A stretch of DNA of 64,000 nt, from the NCBI GenBank assembly GCA_031177685.1, contig JAPSGI010000001.1, forward strand, positions 124,001 through 188,000, given 5' to 3'. Shown piece by piece: positions 54,736 through 61,503 of this stretch; positions within the stretch are counted from its first letter, which is position 1, and the number at the start of each line of letters is the position of its first letter. Made by a program: the position numbers and the translations under genes. The notes under the pieces are model-generated. The model was not told the origin of the DNA. It saw only the letters and a list, made by a program, of their open reading frames with translations, and searched no databases. This stretch comes from Solirubrobacteraceae bacterium (GTDB lineage: Bacteria > Actinomycetota > Thermoleophilia > Solirubrobacterales > Solirubrobacteraceae).

Positions 54736-55074
54736 GTGCTCGAGGGGCCCTACAGCGACGCGGAGATCGACGCGGCGGTGGAGGCGCTGAGCGACCCCGA
54801 GCGGCTCGCCGGCGCACGCGACACGGTCGCGCGGCTGGCGCCCCAGCTCCAGACGATCCTGGACCGAGCGCTCGCCGAGGGCGGGTGGTTCGCCGCCGCC
54901 CACGACGACCAGCTCAACCGCGTCGCCGCCGAAACCGACCCGCAGGCCCGGCGCCACGCGGTCGGCGCGCTGGTCGCCGAGGAGACGCGGCTGGGCATGC
55001 TCGTGGGGGTCGCAGTGGGGATCGAGCTGGCCCGCGAGCTGGCCAGGCATCCGAACACCAGTGAGGAGAACTGA
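54736..55074 (+). CDS. Small helical protein of unknown function
   Basis: A 112-residue, mainly helical acidic protein (YSDAEIDAAVEALSDPERLAGARDTVARLAPQLQTILDRALAEGG, then FAAAHDDQLNRVAAETDPQARRHAVGALVAEETRLGMLVGVAVGIELAREL). No membrane segment is convincing. GTG start directly behind TATGAT. It is followed immediately by the UPF0173 gene (1 bp after the stop), so the two are probably co-transcribed. Confidence 0.6.
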   Translation: MLEGPYSDAEIDAAVEALSDPERLAGARDTVARLAPQLQTILDRALAEGGWFAAAHDDQLNRVAAETDPQARRHAVGALVAEETRLGMLVGVAVGIELARELARHPNTSEEN

Positions 55075-55767
55075 ATGCACATCCGCTTTCTCGGCCACGC
55101 CTGCTTCGAGCTGTCCGACGGCGACACGACGGTGCTGGTCGATCCCTTCCTGACCGGCAACCCCAAGGCGTCCGTCGCCCCCGGCGACCTGAACCCGACG
55201 ACGGTCCTGCTCACCCACGGCCACGCGGACCACATCGGCGACACGGTGGACATCGCCAAGCGCGCCGGCGCCCCGGTGGTCGCGATCGTCGAGCTGGCCA
55301 ACGAGATCGGCGGCGAGGGCGTCGACGTGTTCGACCCCAACATCGGCGGCACGGTCGAGTTCGACTGGGGCTGGGTCCGGCTCGTGCCGGCGTGGCACAC
55401 CGCGGTCTCCCCGAGCGGCACGCCGCACATGCCGGCCGGCCTGGTCATCAACTTCGGCGGGCGGACCGTCTACCACCTGGGCGACACGGCGCTCTTCAGC
55501 GACCTGCAGCTGGTCCGCCGGCGCGACGAGATCGACGTGGCCCTGATGTGCATCGGCGGCCACTACACGATGGACCGCCACGACGCGGTGCACGCCGCCG
55601 AGCTGATCGGCGCGCACACGATCATCCCCTGCCACTACGGCACGTTCCCGCCGATCGAGACCGACGCGCAGGCCTTCAAGGCCGACGTGGAGGGGAGCAC
55701 CTCCTACGAGTCCCGCGCGCCCGAGAAGGTCGTGATCCTCGAGCCGGGGGAGACGCACGCCGCGTGA
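55075..55767 (+). CDS. UPF0173-family metallo-beta-lactamase hydrolase
   Basis: A 230-residue MBL-fold hydrolase close to YtkL and UlaG. It begins HIRFLGHACFELSDGDTTVLVDPF, then LLTHGHADHIGDT with HxHxDH zinc ligands, AWHTAVSPSGTPHM, YHLGDTALFSDLQL and PCHYGTFPPIETD. UlaG-like relatives are lactonases, but the substrate here is unknown. The ATG follows an SD (GAGGAG) in the upstream stop region. It overlaps the next gene by 4 bp. Confidence 0.9.
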   Translation: MHIRFLGHACFELSDGDTTVLVDPFLTGNPKASVAPGDLNPTTVLLTHGHADHIGDTVDIAKRAGAPVVAIVELANEIGGEGVDVFDPNIGGTVEFDWGWVRLVPAWHTAVSPSGTPHMPAGLVINFGGRTVYHLGDTALFSDLQLVRRRDEIDVALMCIGGHYTMDRHDAVHAAELIGAHTIIPCHYGTFPPIETDAQAFKADVEGSTSYESRAPEKVVILEPGETHAA

Positions 55768-56039
55768 CCCACGCCATCGTCCTCATCGAGGCCGAGCGCA
55801 CGGCGCTGCCGACGCTCGGCGGCATCCTCGCCGACGTGGACGGTGTCGCCGAGGCGTATTCCGTCACCGGCGAGTGGGACTTCGTCGCGATCGTGCGTGT
55901 CCCGCGGCACGAGAAGCTCGCCGAGACGGTCACCGGCCAGATCGGCCAGCTGGAGGGCGTCACGCGCACCCAGACGATGGTCGCCTTCGAGGTCTTCTCG
56001 CGGCACGACCTCGAGGCGATGTTCGACATCGGCGCCTGA
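55764..56039 (+). CDS. Stand-alone Lrp/AsnC ligand-binding (RAM) domain
   Basis: A 91-residue protein consisting only of the RAM domain: HAIVLIEAERTALPTLGGILADVDGVAEAYSVTGEWDFVAIVRVPRHEKLAETVTGQIGQLEGVTRTQTMVAFEVF. The DNA-binding HTH of Lrp/AsnC regulators is absent. Such proteins bind amino acids or oligomerise with full regulators. GTG start overlaps the UPF0173 stop. Confidence 0.85.
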   Translation: MTHAIVLIEAERTALPTLGGILADVDGVAEAYSVTGEWDFVAIVRVPRHEKLAETVTGQIGQLEGVTRTQTMVAFEVFSRHDLEAMFDIGA

Positions 56040-56044
56040 TTCGG

Positions 56045-56074
56045 TTGGCCAGCCAGCCAAGGCTGCGGTACGCT
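56045..56074 (+). promoter_or_regulatory. Promoter and TTGGC-N6-GCCAA repeat for the R2lox-like gene
   Basis: A perfect TTGGC-N6-GCCAA inverted repeat (56045-56060) contains TTGGCC as -35. An 18-nt spacer leads to TACGCT (56069-56074), 7 nt before ATG 56082. A regulator bound here would compete with RNA polymerase. Confidence 0.45.
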
Positions 56075-56081
56075 GCGGCGC

Positions 56082-57008
56082 ATGTCCGAGACCACGACGC
56101 CGCACGCCACCGAGCGCGACGACTTCCAAGCCACATCCGACCCCGCGCTGCTGGAATCGGCGGACCGCGGAGAGTCCCAGCTCCTCTCCTACCGTCAGCT
56201 CTACCAGCTGTGGGAGCGCCAGCAGTGGCGCACCCAGGACCTGGACTTCTCGCAGGACCGCGTCGACTGGCACGAGCGCATCCCCCCGGACGAGCGCGAG
56301 GCGCGGATGTACGGGCTGTCGTCCTTCTTCGTCGGCGAGCAGCGGGTGGCCGAGGAGCTGGGCCCGATGATGCGCGCCGCCCCCACGGAGGACATGCGGA
56401 TCTTCCTGTGCACGCAGATCGCCGACGAGGCCCGGCACGTCGCGTTCTTCGACCGCTTCTACTCCGAGGTCGGCGTGCTGGAGGCGGACGACCTCAGCGG
56501 CCGGCTGGCCGAGACCTCCGAGCACCTGAACCCGGAGTTCGGGGAGATGTTCGACGAGGCGCTCAAGCGCCGGGTCGACCGGCTCGCCGCCAGGCCCGAG
56601 GACCTCGAGACGCTCGTCGAGGCGGTCACGATCTACCACATGGTCATCGAGGGCATGCTCGCCCTCACCGGCCAGCACTTCATCATCGACTACAACCAGT
56701 CGGTGGGGACGCTCCCGGCCTTCGTCGAGGGCTTCCTGAACGTCGCGCGCGACGAGCACCGCCACGTCGCCTTCGGGGCGCGCTTCCTGCGCGACATGGC
56801 GCGCGCCGACACCCGCTACGCGGACGCGATCCAGCGCTCGATGGCCGAGGTGCTGCCGCTGGCCGAGGGCGTGCTGCGGCCCAAGTGGGCCGACGATTTG
56901 CCCGAGGACGAGGAGATCTTCGGCGCCACGCTGCAGGAGACGCGCGAGTTCGCCGCCAAGGCGCTCGGGCGGCGCCTGAAGGTCATCGGGCTGGCGCCGG
57001 CCGCGTAG
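56082..57008 (+). CDS. R2-like ligand-binding oxidase (R2lox-like)
   Basis: A 308-residue ferritin-like diiron or Mn/Fe protein. Metal ligands fit Glu86 (VGEQR), Glu116/His119 (DEARH), Glu190 (VIEG) and Glu225/His228 (DEHRH). Val89 (ligand Glu +3) and Tyr185 (ligand Glu -5) match the positions of the Val-Tyr ether cross-link of R2lox. No partner RNR alpha subunit is nearby, consistent with R2lox rather than a reductase subunit. Physiological substrate unknown. ATG with an overlapping operator/promoter. Confidence 0.85.
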   Translation: MSETTTPHATERDDFQATSDPALLESADRGESQLLSYRQLYQLWERQQWRTQDLDFSQDRVDWHERIPPDEREARMYGLSSFFVGEQRVAEELGPMMRAAPTEDMRIFLCTQIADEARHVAFFDRFYSEVGVLEADDLSGRLAETSEHLNPEFGEMFDEALKRRVDRLAARPEDLETLVEAVTIYHMVIEGMLALTGQHFIIDYNQSVGTLPAFVEGFLNVARDEHRHVAFGARFLRDMARADTRYADAIQRSMAEVLPLAEGVLRPKWADDLPEDEEIFGATLQETREFAAKALGRRLKVIGLAPAA

Positions 57009-57018
57009 TCTCCGGCGC

Positions 57019-57765
57019 CTGCTGCTGCACGTCCACAGCTTCGGCGACCCGACCGGCGAGCCGCTCGTGTGCCTGCACGGGCTGACCGGGACCGGCGCGC
57101 GCTACCGCAAGCTCGCACAGGAGCGCCTGGCGCACCGCCGCGTCCTCGCCCCGGACCTGCGGGGACACGGCCACTCGCCGGCCGAGCCGCCGTGGGACGT
57201 GCCGACGCTCGTCCACGACGTGCTGGAGACGCTGCAGGCGCGCGGCGTGGAGCGCGCCGACTGGGTCGGCTACTCCTACGGCGGGCTCACGGCGGCCACG
57301 CTGACCGCCGCGGCGCCCGAGCGCGTGGCGCGACTCGCGCTCCTGGAGCCCGCCCTCCAGCTGCGCCCCTCGACCTGCCTGGACTACGCGCGCAAGGAGC
57401 TCGAGGACCAGTCCTTCGCCTCCGAGGAGGAAGCGCTCACCGCGCTGCTGCAGGACGAGTGGATCCTGCACGCCCCGCGCGACGTGCTGGAGGAGGAGGT
57501 GCGGACCAACATGGTCCGCGGGCCGGACGGGCGGCTGCGCTACCGCTACTCGCGCCTGGCCGCGATCGCCGCCTGGAGCGAGATGGCGCGCGCGGCGCCG
57601 GCCGTCGCCGACGTGCCCACGCTGATCGTGGTCGGGGAGCGCTCGCCGCTGACCGTCGACGTCGCGCGCTACCCGAGCGCCGAGGTGGTCACGGTGCCGG
57701 GCGGGCACTCCGTCCTGTGGGACGCCTTCGACGAGACCGCGGCCGCCCTGGAGCGCTTCCTGTGA
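57019..57765 (+). CDS. Alpha/beta hydrolase, probable CTG start
   Basis: A 248-residue hydrolase: PLVCLHGLTGTGARYRKL (oxyanion side), VLAPDLRGHGHS, WVGYSYGGLTAATL (nucleophile Ser) and the C-terminal PGGHSVLWDAF with the catalytic His. The only conventional start, GTG at 57067, removes the first strand of the core. No ATG/GTG/TTG precedes it in the frame. CTG 57019 (or one of the next two CTG codons) gives LLLHVHSFGDPTG, a typical N-terminus. It overlaps csaA by 4 bp. Confidence 0.8.
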   Translation: MLLHVHSFGDPTGEPLVCLHGLTGTGARYRKLAQERLAHRRVLAPDLRGHGHSPAEPPWDVPTLVHDVLETLQARGVERADWVGYSYGGLTAATLTAAAPERVARLALLEPALQLRPSTCLDYARKELEDQSFASEEEALTALLQDEWILHAPRDVLEEEVRTNMVRGPDGRLRYRYSRLAAIAAWSEMARAAPAVADVPTLIVVGERSPLTVDVARYPSAEVVTVPGGHSVLWDAFDETAAALERFL

Positions 57766-58094
57766 CGATCGAGTGGGCCGACTTCGAGAGGGTCGACATG
57801 CGCGTCGGGCGCGTGGTCGAGGTCGCGGACTTCCCCGAGGCGCGCCGCCCGGCGTGGAAGCTGACGATCGACTTCGGCGCGCAGATCGGCGTCAGGCGCG
57901 CCTCCGCGCAGATCACCCATTACGCGCGCGAGGACCTGGAGGGGACGCTCGTCGTCGCCGTCGTCAATTTCCCGCCCAAGCAGATCGGTCCGTTTCGCTC
58001 CGAGTGCCTGGTCCTCGGCGCGCTGGACGACGAGAAGGGCGTGGTGCTGCTGCGCCCGGACGCCGAGGTGGCGCCGGGCGACCGGATCGGCTGA
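57762..58094 (+). CDS. csaA: CsaA-type tRNA-binding chaperone
   Basis: A 110-residue EMAP/OB-fold protein (VTIEWADFERVDMRVGRVVEVADFPEARRPAWKLTIDFG, then QITHYAREDLEGTLVVAVVNFPPKQIGPFRSECLVLGA). CsaA binds tRNA and is considered a secretion-related chaperone. It is also the domain missing from the short MetG of this window. GTG start overlaps the hydrolase stop. Confidence 0.9.
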   Translation: MTIEWADFERVDMRVGRVVEVADFPEARRPAWKLTIDFGAQIGVRRASAQITHYAREDLEGTLVVAVVNFPPKQIGPFRSECLVLGALDDEKGVVLLRPDAEVAPGDRIG

Positions 58095-58101
58095 GCGGCG
58101 G

Positions 58102-59529
58102 CTACTGCTGCGGCGGGGGCGGGGGCGGCTCGCCCTCGGCGGGCGCCGGCTCGGCGCGCTCCTCGCCGGACGCCGGGGGCGGCGAGCTTCCCTGCGGCTG
58201 CGCCTTGCCGTTCTCCTCGGGCGCCGGCATCGCCGCCGGCGCGGGCTGCGCGGGCGTCGTGGTCGGCGGGGGCTGGCTGGGCAGCACGGTGGTGTCGGTG
58301 ACCGTCTCGGTCTCGGGCGCCGGCGCCGGCGCCGGCGTCGTCGCGGCGGGCTCCGCAGGGGCGGGCGCCGGAGTCGTGGCGGCGGGCGCCACCGCGAGCG
58401 CCTTGACGGCGGGCTTGGGCGCGGGCTTGCGCGCCGGAGCCACGGGCCGTGGGCGGTCGGGGGCGGGCGTGCCGCCGGTCGCGGGGACGTGGGCGAGCTC
58501 GCGCGCGACGGGCTTGACCGCCGCCGGCTCGTGCGTCACCTGGCGAACCTCGACGGCGCCCACGCCGACGATCGCCGCCGCGGCCAGTCCGGCCGCGGCC
58601 TTGGAGCCCACGGCGCCGGCTCCGGCGGACAGCAGGCCGCTCGCCGCGCCGCCGGCGGCGGCGGTGCCGGCCGCCGTCCCCACGGCCGTGCTCGCGGCAC
58701 CCGCGCCGCCCCCGGCGGTCGAGCCGCCCAGGTGGACGGCGATGAGGTGCTTGAGAGCGATGATCGGGCCGACGGGGAAGATCGCCGCCAGGGCCTTGTT
58801 GGTGTCGCGCAGCTGGCGCTTGAACGACGCGCAGCGATCGCACTGCTTGAGGTGGCGGCGCACCGGCGGGCTGAGCTTGACGAGGCCCTCGGCGACCTCG
58901 CCGAGCTCCAGGCGGACCTCGTCGCAGGAGAGCTGGCGGGCCTCGGCGGCCTCGGCCAGCGCCACGCGCGCGCGCACGAGCAACGACTTCACGCTGGGAA
59001 CCGTCGTGTCCATCGCCTCGGCGATCTGCTCGTAGGACAGCGCGTCGATCTCGCGCAGCAGCAGGGCGGTGCGCTGCGTCTCGGGTAACCCCTGCACGTC
59101 GGACAGCAGCAGGCGGAAGTCCTCGCGGCCGTGCACCTTGTCCGCCGTCGTGAGGCCGTTCTCGGAGAAGTGGACGTCCATCGAGTCCACCCCGATCGGC
59201 TGGACGCGGCGCAGGTGGTTGAGCGAGCGGTTGCGCGCGATGCGGTACAGCCACGGCCGCACGTTGAGCGGGCGCTCGTCGGCCTGCATCGCGTTGAAGG
59301 CGGCGGCGAAGACCTCCTGCAGCACGTCCTCCGCGTCCTCGCGCGAGCCCAGCATGTGGCGGCAGAACGCGAGCAGGCGCGACTGGTAGCGCCCCATGAG
59401 CGCCTCGAAGGCGTGCTCGCTGCCACGCCGCACCAGCGCTACGAGACGTTCGTCGGACTGGAGGCGGAGTAGGGGCGAGCGCCCGTGTATGCCGGCGACG
59501 CCGGCGTGGTTCAGTGCCGAAGCTTCCAC
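58102..59529 (-). CDS. ECF sigma factor fused to anti-sigma zinc finger, TM and Pro/Ala-rich domain
   Basis: A 475-residue protein. Sigma-2 (about 27-110, FEALMGRYQSRLLAFCRHML, RPWLYRIARNRSLNHLRR) and sigma-4 (about 142-195, GLPETQRTALLLREIDALSYEQIAEAM) are followed by a ZAS-type zinc motif Cys202, His226-x3-Cys230-x2-Cys233. A hydrophobic helix (about 308-327) leads into a Pro/Ala/Thr-rich exported tail (330-475). Sigma and anti-sigma parts normally lie on two proteins. A TTA codon is Leu148 (59086-59088). GTG start at 59529. The sigma part is probably released by proteolysis or conformational change (inference). Confidence 0.85.
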   Translation of the reverse strand: MEASALNHAGVAGIHGRSPLLRLQSDERLVALVRRGSEHAFEALMGRYQSRLLAFCRHMLGSREDAEDVLQEVFAAAFNAMQADERPLNVRPWLYRIARNRSLNHLRRVQPIGVDSMDVHFSENGLTTADKVHGREDFRLLLSDVQGLPETQRTALLLREIDALSYEQIAEAMDTTVPSVKSLLVRARVALAEAAEARQLSCDEVRLELGEVAEGLVKLSPPVRRHLKQCDRCASFKRQLRDTNKALAAIFPVGPIIALKHLIAVHLGGSTAGGGAGAASTAVGTAAGTAAAGGAASGLLSAGAGAVGSKAAAGLAAAAIVGVGAVEVRQVTHEPAAVKPVARELAHVPATGGTPAPDRPRPVAPARKPAPKPAVKALAVAPAATTPAPAPAEPAATTPAPAPAPETETVTDTTVLPSQPPPTTTPAQPAPAAMPAPEENGKAQPQGSSPPPASGEERAEPAPAEGEPPPPPPQQ

Positions 59530-59572
59530 GCGTGTTCGGAGTCCCTTCCCTCGAAGGACACCGTAGCAACGT

Positions 59573-60844
59573 TCAAGTTGCGCCCTTTACAGTGTCGGCA
59601 TCGCGCCCGGGTGGCGTAATGGCAGACGCACGCCGGCTTAAACCCGGCTGTCCTGCGGGACGTGTGGGTTCGAATCCCACCCCGGGCATTCCGGCCCTCC
59701 GCGCCAGCGCGCGGGCGGCCAGCGCCGCCGCTCCCGCGGCGAAGCCGATCGCCAGGTTGCCGGAGGCCAGCGTCACGAGGCCGACGCCCGCGGCCAGCAC
59801 CCGGTCGCCCGCAAGCTCCAGCGTGCCGGCCAGCAGCGCGTGCTGGAGCGCCACGTAGAGCAGCATCCCGGCCAGCACGCCCGGGACGAGCAGGGCGAGC
59901 AGGGCGGGCAGCGACGCGCCGAAGGCGAGCGCGAGCCCCAGGTACAGCCCGCCCACCGACAGCGTCGCGCCCGCGGTCCGGGCGCCGAGCTTGACGTGCG
60001 CGGTGACGCCGCCGGCGCCGTGGCACACCGGCATCGCGCCGGTCGCGCCCGTCAGGAGGTTGGCCAGGCCGATGGAGCGCGCGAGCCGCGCGGGGGTCAC
60101 CCGCCCCGCGCGCGCGCCGAAGTAGGTGCGCTCCGCGTCCGCGGTCGCCACCACGGAGTTGCCGAACGTCAACGGGAGCTGAGCCAGCACGAGCGACGTG
60201 AGCGCGGTGGCGAAGGCGCCGCCGTCGGGGACGGCCAGCGCCGGCGCCTGCGGCCCCAGCGCCACGTCCGGCGCCCCGCCCACCGCCAGCCCGACCACCA
60301 CGCCCGCCCCCAGCAGGGCCAGCGTTCCCGGGACCGCGCGCCGCCGCCCGCCAACCGACAGCGCCGCGAGCGCGGCGCACGAGACCGCCGCCAGGCCCAT
60401 TCCGACGGCCGGGTCGATCGCCGGCAGCCCCGCCCAGTTCCCCTTCTCCGCCAGCTCCACCGCCGCCTTGGCCAGCAGCAGCGCCACGCTGGCCTGGATG
60501 CCCCGCACGAGCACGAGCGGGAAGCGCGCCGCCAGCCACGTGGCCAGCCCGCCCGCGCCGAGCGCGAGCATGAGCGCCGCCATGGTGAGGGCACCGGCCG
60601 CGATCACGTCGGCCTCCAGCCGCAGCGCGATGGCCGCCGCCGCGAACGCCTTCAGGGGCTGGACCGGGACGGGGACGCGGAAGTAGAGCGCCGTGGCGAC
60701 GTAGACGATCCCGGCGGCGGCGAAGACGGCGGTCGCGTCGAGCCCGTTGACCGCGACGAGCGCCACCGCCAGCGGCACGAACAGCCCCACGTCCCCCAGC
60801 CCGCCCGCGAGCTCGTGGCGGTCGAAGCGAATCCAGCGCGGCAC
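59573..60844 (-). CDS. MOT1-family molybdate/sulfate-type permease
   Basis: A 423-residue permease with ~11 hydrophobic helices. The family motif GGLGDVGLFVPLAVAL lies near the N-terminus and a repeated HGAGGVTAHVKLGARTAG region follows later; this is the MOT1 molybdate-transporter pattern. GTG 60844 is chosen. Its last ~39 codons read antisense through tRNA-Leu and give GVGFEPTRP-type residues, a known artefact of frames crossing tRNA genes. The true gene may therefore end earlier, or overlap a tRNA. Confidence 0.7.
   Translation of the reverse strand: MPRWIRFDRHELAGGLGDVGLFVPLAVALVAVNGLDATAVFAAAGIVYVATALYFRVPVPVQPLKAFAAAAIALRLEADVIAAGALTMAALMLALGAGGLATWLAARFPLVLVRGIQASVALLLAKAAVELAEKGNWAGLPAIDPAVGMGLAAVSCAALAALSVGGRRRAVPGTLALLGAGVVVGLAVGGAPDVALGPQAPALAVPDGGAFATALTSLVLAQLPLTFGNSVVATADAERTYFGARAGRVTPARLARSIGLANLLTGATGAMPVCHGAGGVTAHVKLGARTAGATLSVGGLYLGLALAFGASLPALLALLVPGVLAGMLLYVALQHALLAGTLELAGDRVLAAGVGLVTLASGNLAIGFAAGAAALAARALARRAGMPGVGFEPTRPAGQPGLSRRASAITPPGRDADTVKGAT
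59588..59593 (+). promoter_or_regulatory. -10 box TACAGT for tRNA-Leu
   Basis: TACAGT lies 11 nt before the tRNA. The gap to the divergent sigma gene also holds GCAAC-N6-GTTGC (59566-59581). Confidence 0.4.
59605..59688 (+). tRNA. tRNA-Leu (anticodon TAA)
   Basis: An 84-nt class II tRNA. Acceptor GCCCGGG (59605-59611) pairs with CCCGGGC (59681-59687); discriminator A suits Leu. Anticodon arm GCCGG-CTTAAAC-CCGGC puts TAA in the loop, reading UUA. A variable arm GTCC-TGC-GGAC is present. The T-arm is GTGGG-TTCGAAT-CCCAC. No CCA is encoded. UUA is very rare in this G+C range, and the neighbouring sigma gene has one TTA codon. Confidence 0.95.
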
Positions 60845-60873
60845 GTTGCGAGGGTACGCCACGCGCCCACCCG

Positions 60874-61500
60874 CTACACGGCGGCGGCGTACCAGAGACC
60901 GAACACGACCCCGAAGGCGCCCATGGCATACGTCGCGTAGGGATAGGCGCGGCCACGCGCGAGCAGCGTGGCGCTCAGGCCGACGGTCAGCGCCGTCATC
61001 GACACCGCGGTGGACAGCGCCAGCACGAACAGCGCCACGACGGCGACGGCATGGGACGGGAGCGCCGCGAGCAGCAGCACGCCGAGGCCCGCGCTGCCGG
61101 CCGCGCCGTGGACGAGGCCGATCGCGACGGCGGAGAAGGGAGAGCGGGGCGACCGAGCGGCCGCGGGGCTCCGGCGCCGGACGACCAGGCGCACGGCGAG
61201 AAAGACGATCGTCGCGGCGATGGCGATCTCGGCGGCGCGCTCGACCGTGGCGGGCAGGTAGGTGTCGTAGAGCACGATCGGCAACCCGCACAGGACGAGC
61301 GCGATCCCGTGGCCGACGCCCCAAAACGCCCCGAGCCGCGCGGCTGATCGTCGCTCCCCGGCGGCCACGAGCGTAGCGACGGCAACCATATGGTCGGGGT
61401 CGGTGGCGTGCCGGAGACCGAGCAGCGTCGCGACGATCAAGACGGTGACGACCGAGCCGTGCTGCGCCCACTCGGCGATCAGCTCGTCGAGGCCTGCCAT
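60874..61500 (-). CDS. NiCoT/UreH-type nickel or cobalt permease
   Basis: A 208-residue transporter with six or so helices. The signature HATDPDH (31-37) in LLGLRHATDPDHMVAVATLVAAGE is the HX4DH metal motif of nickel/cobalt transporters; GVGHGIALVLCG and HGAAGSAGLGVLLLAAL are the second and third family motifs. It starts 3 nt after the CehA-like stop and ends 29 nt before the MOT1-type gene, so the three form an operon. Confidence 0.9.
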   Translation of the reverse strand: MAGLDELIAEWAQHGSVVTVLIVATLLGLRHATDPDHMVAVATLVAAGERRSAARLGAFWGVGHGIALVLCGLPIVLYDTYLPATVERAAEIAIAATIVFLAVRLVVRRRSPAAARSPRSPFSAVAIGLVHGAAGSAGLGVLLLAALPSHAVAVVALFVLALSTAVSMTALTVGLSATLLARGRAYPYATYAMGAFGVVFGLWYAAAV

Positions 61501-61503
61501 TTA

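Noticed and set aside
59573-59700. GVGFEPTRP peptide at the permease C-terminus as a conserved domain
   Set aside because: It is the translation of the antisense strand of tRNA-Leu.
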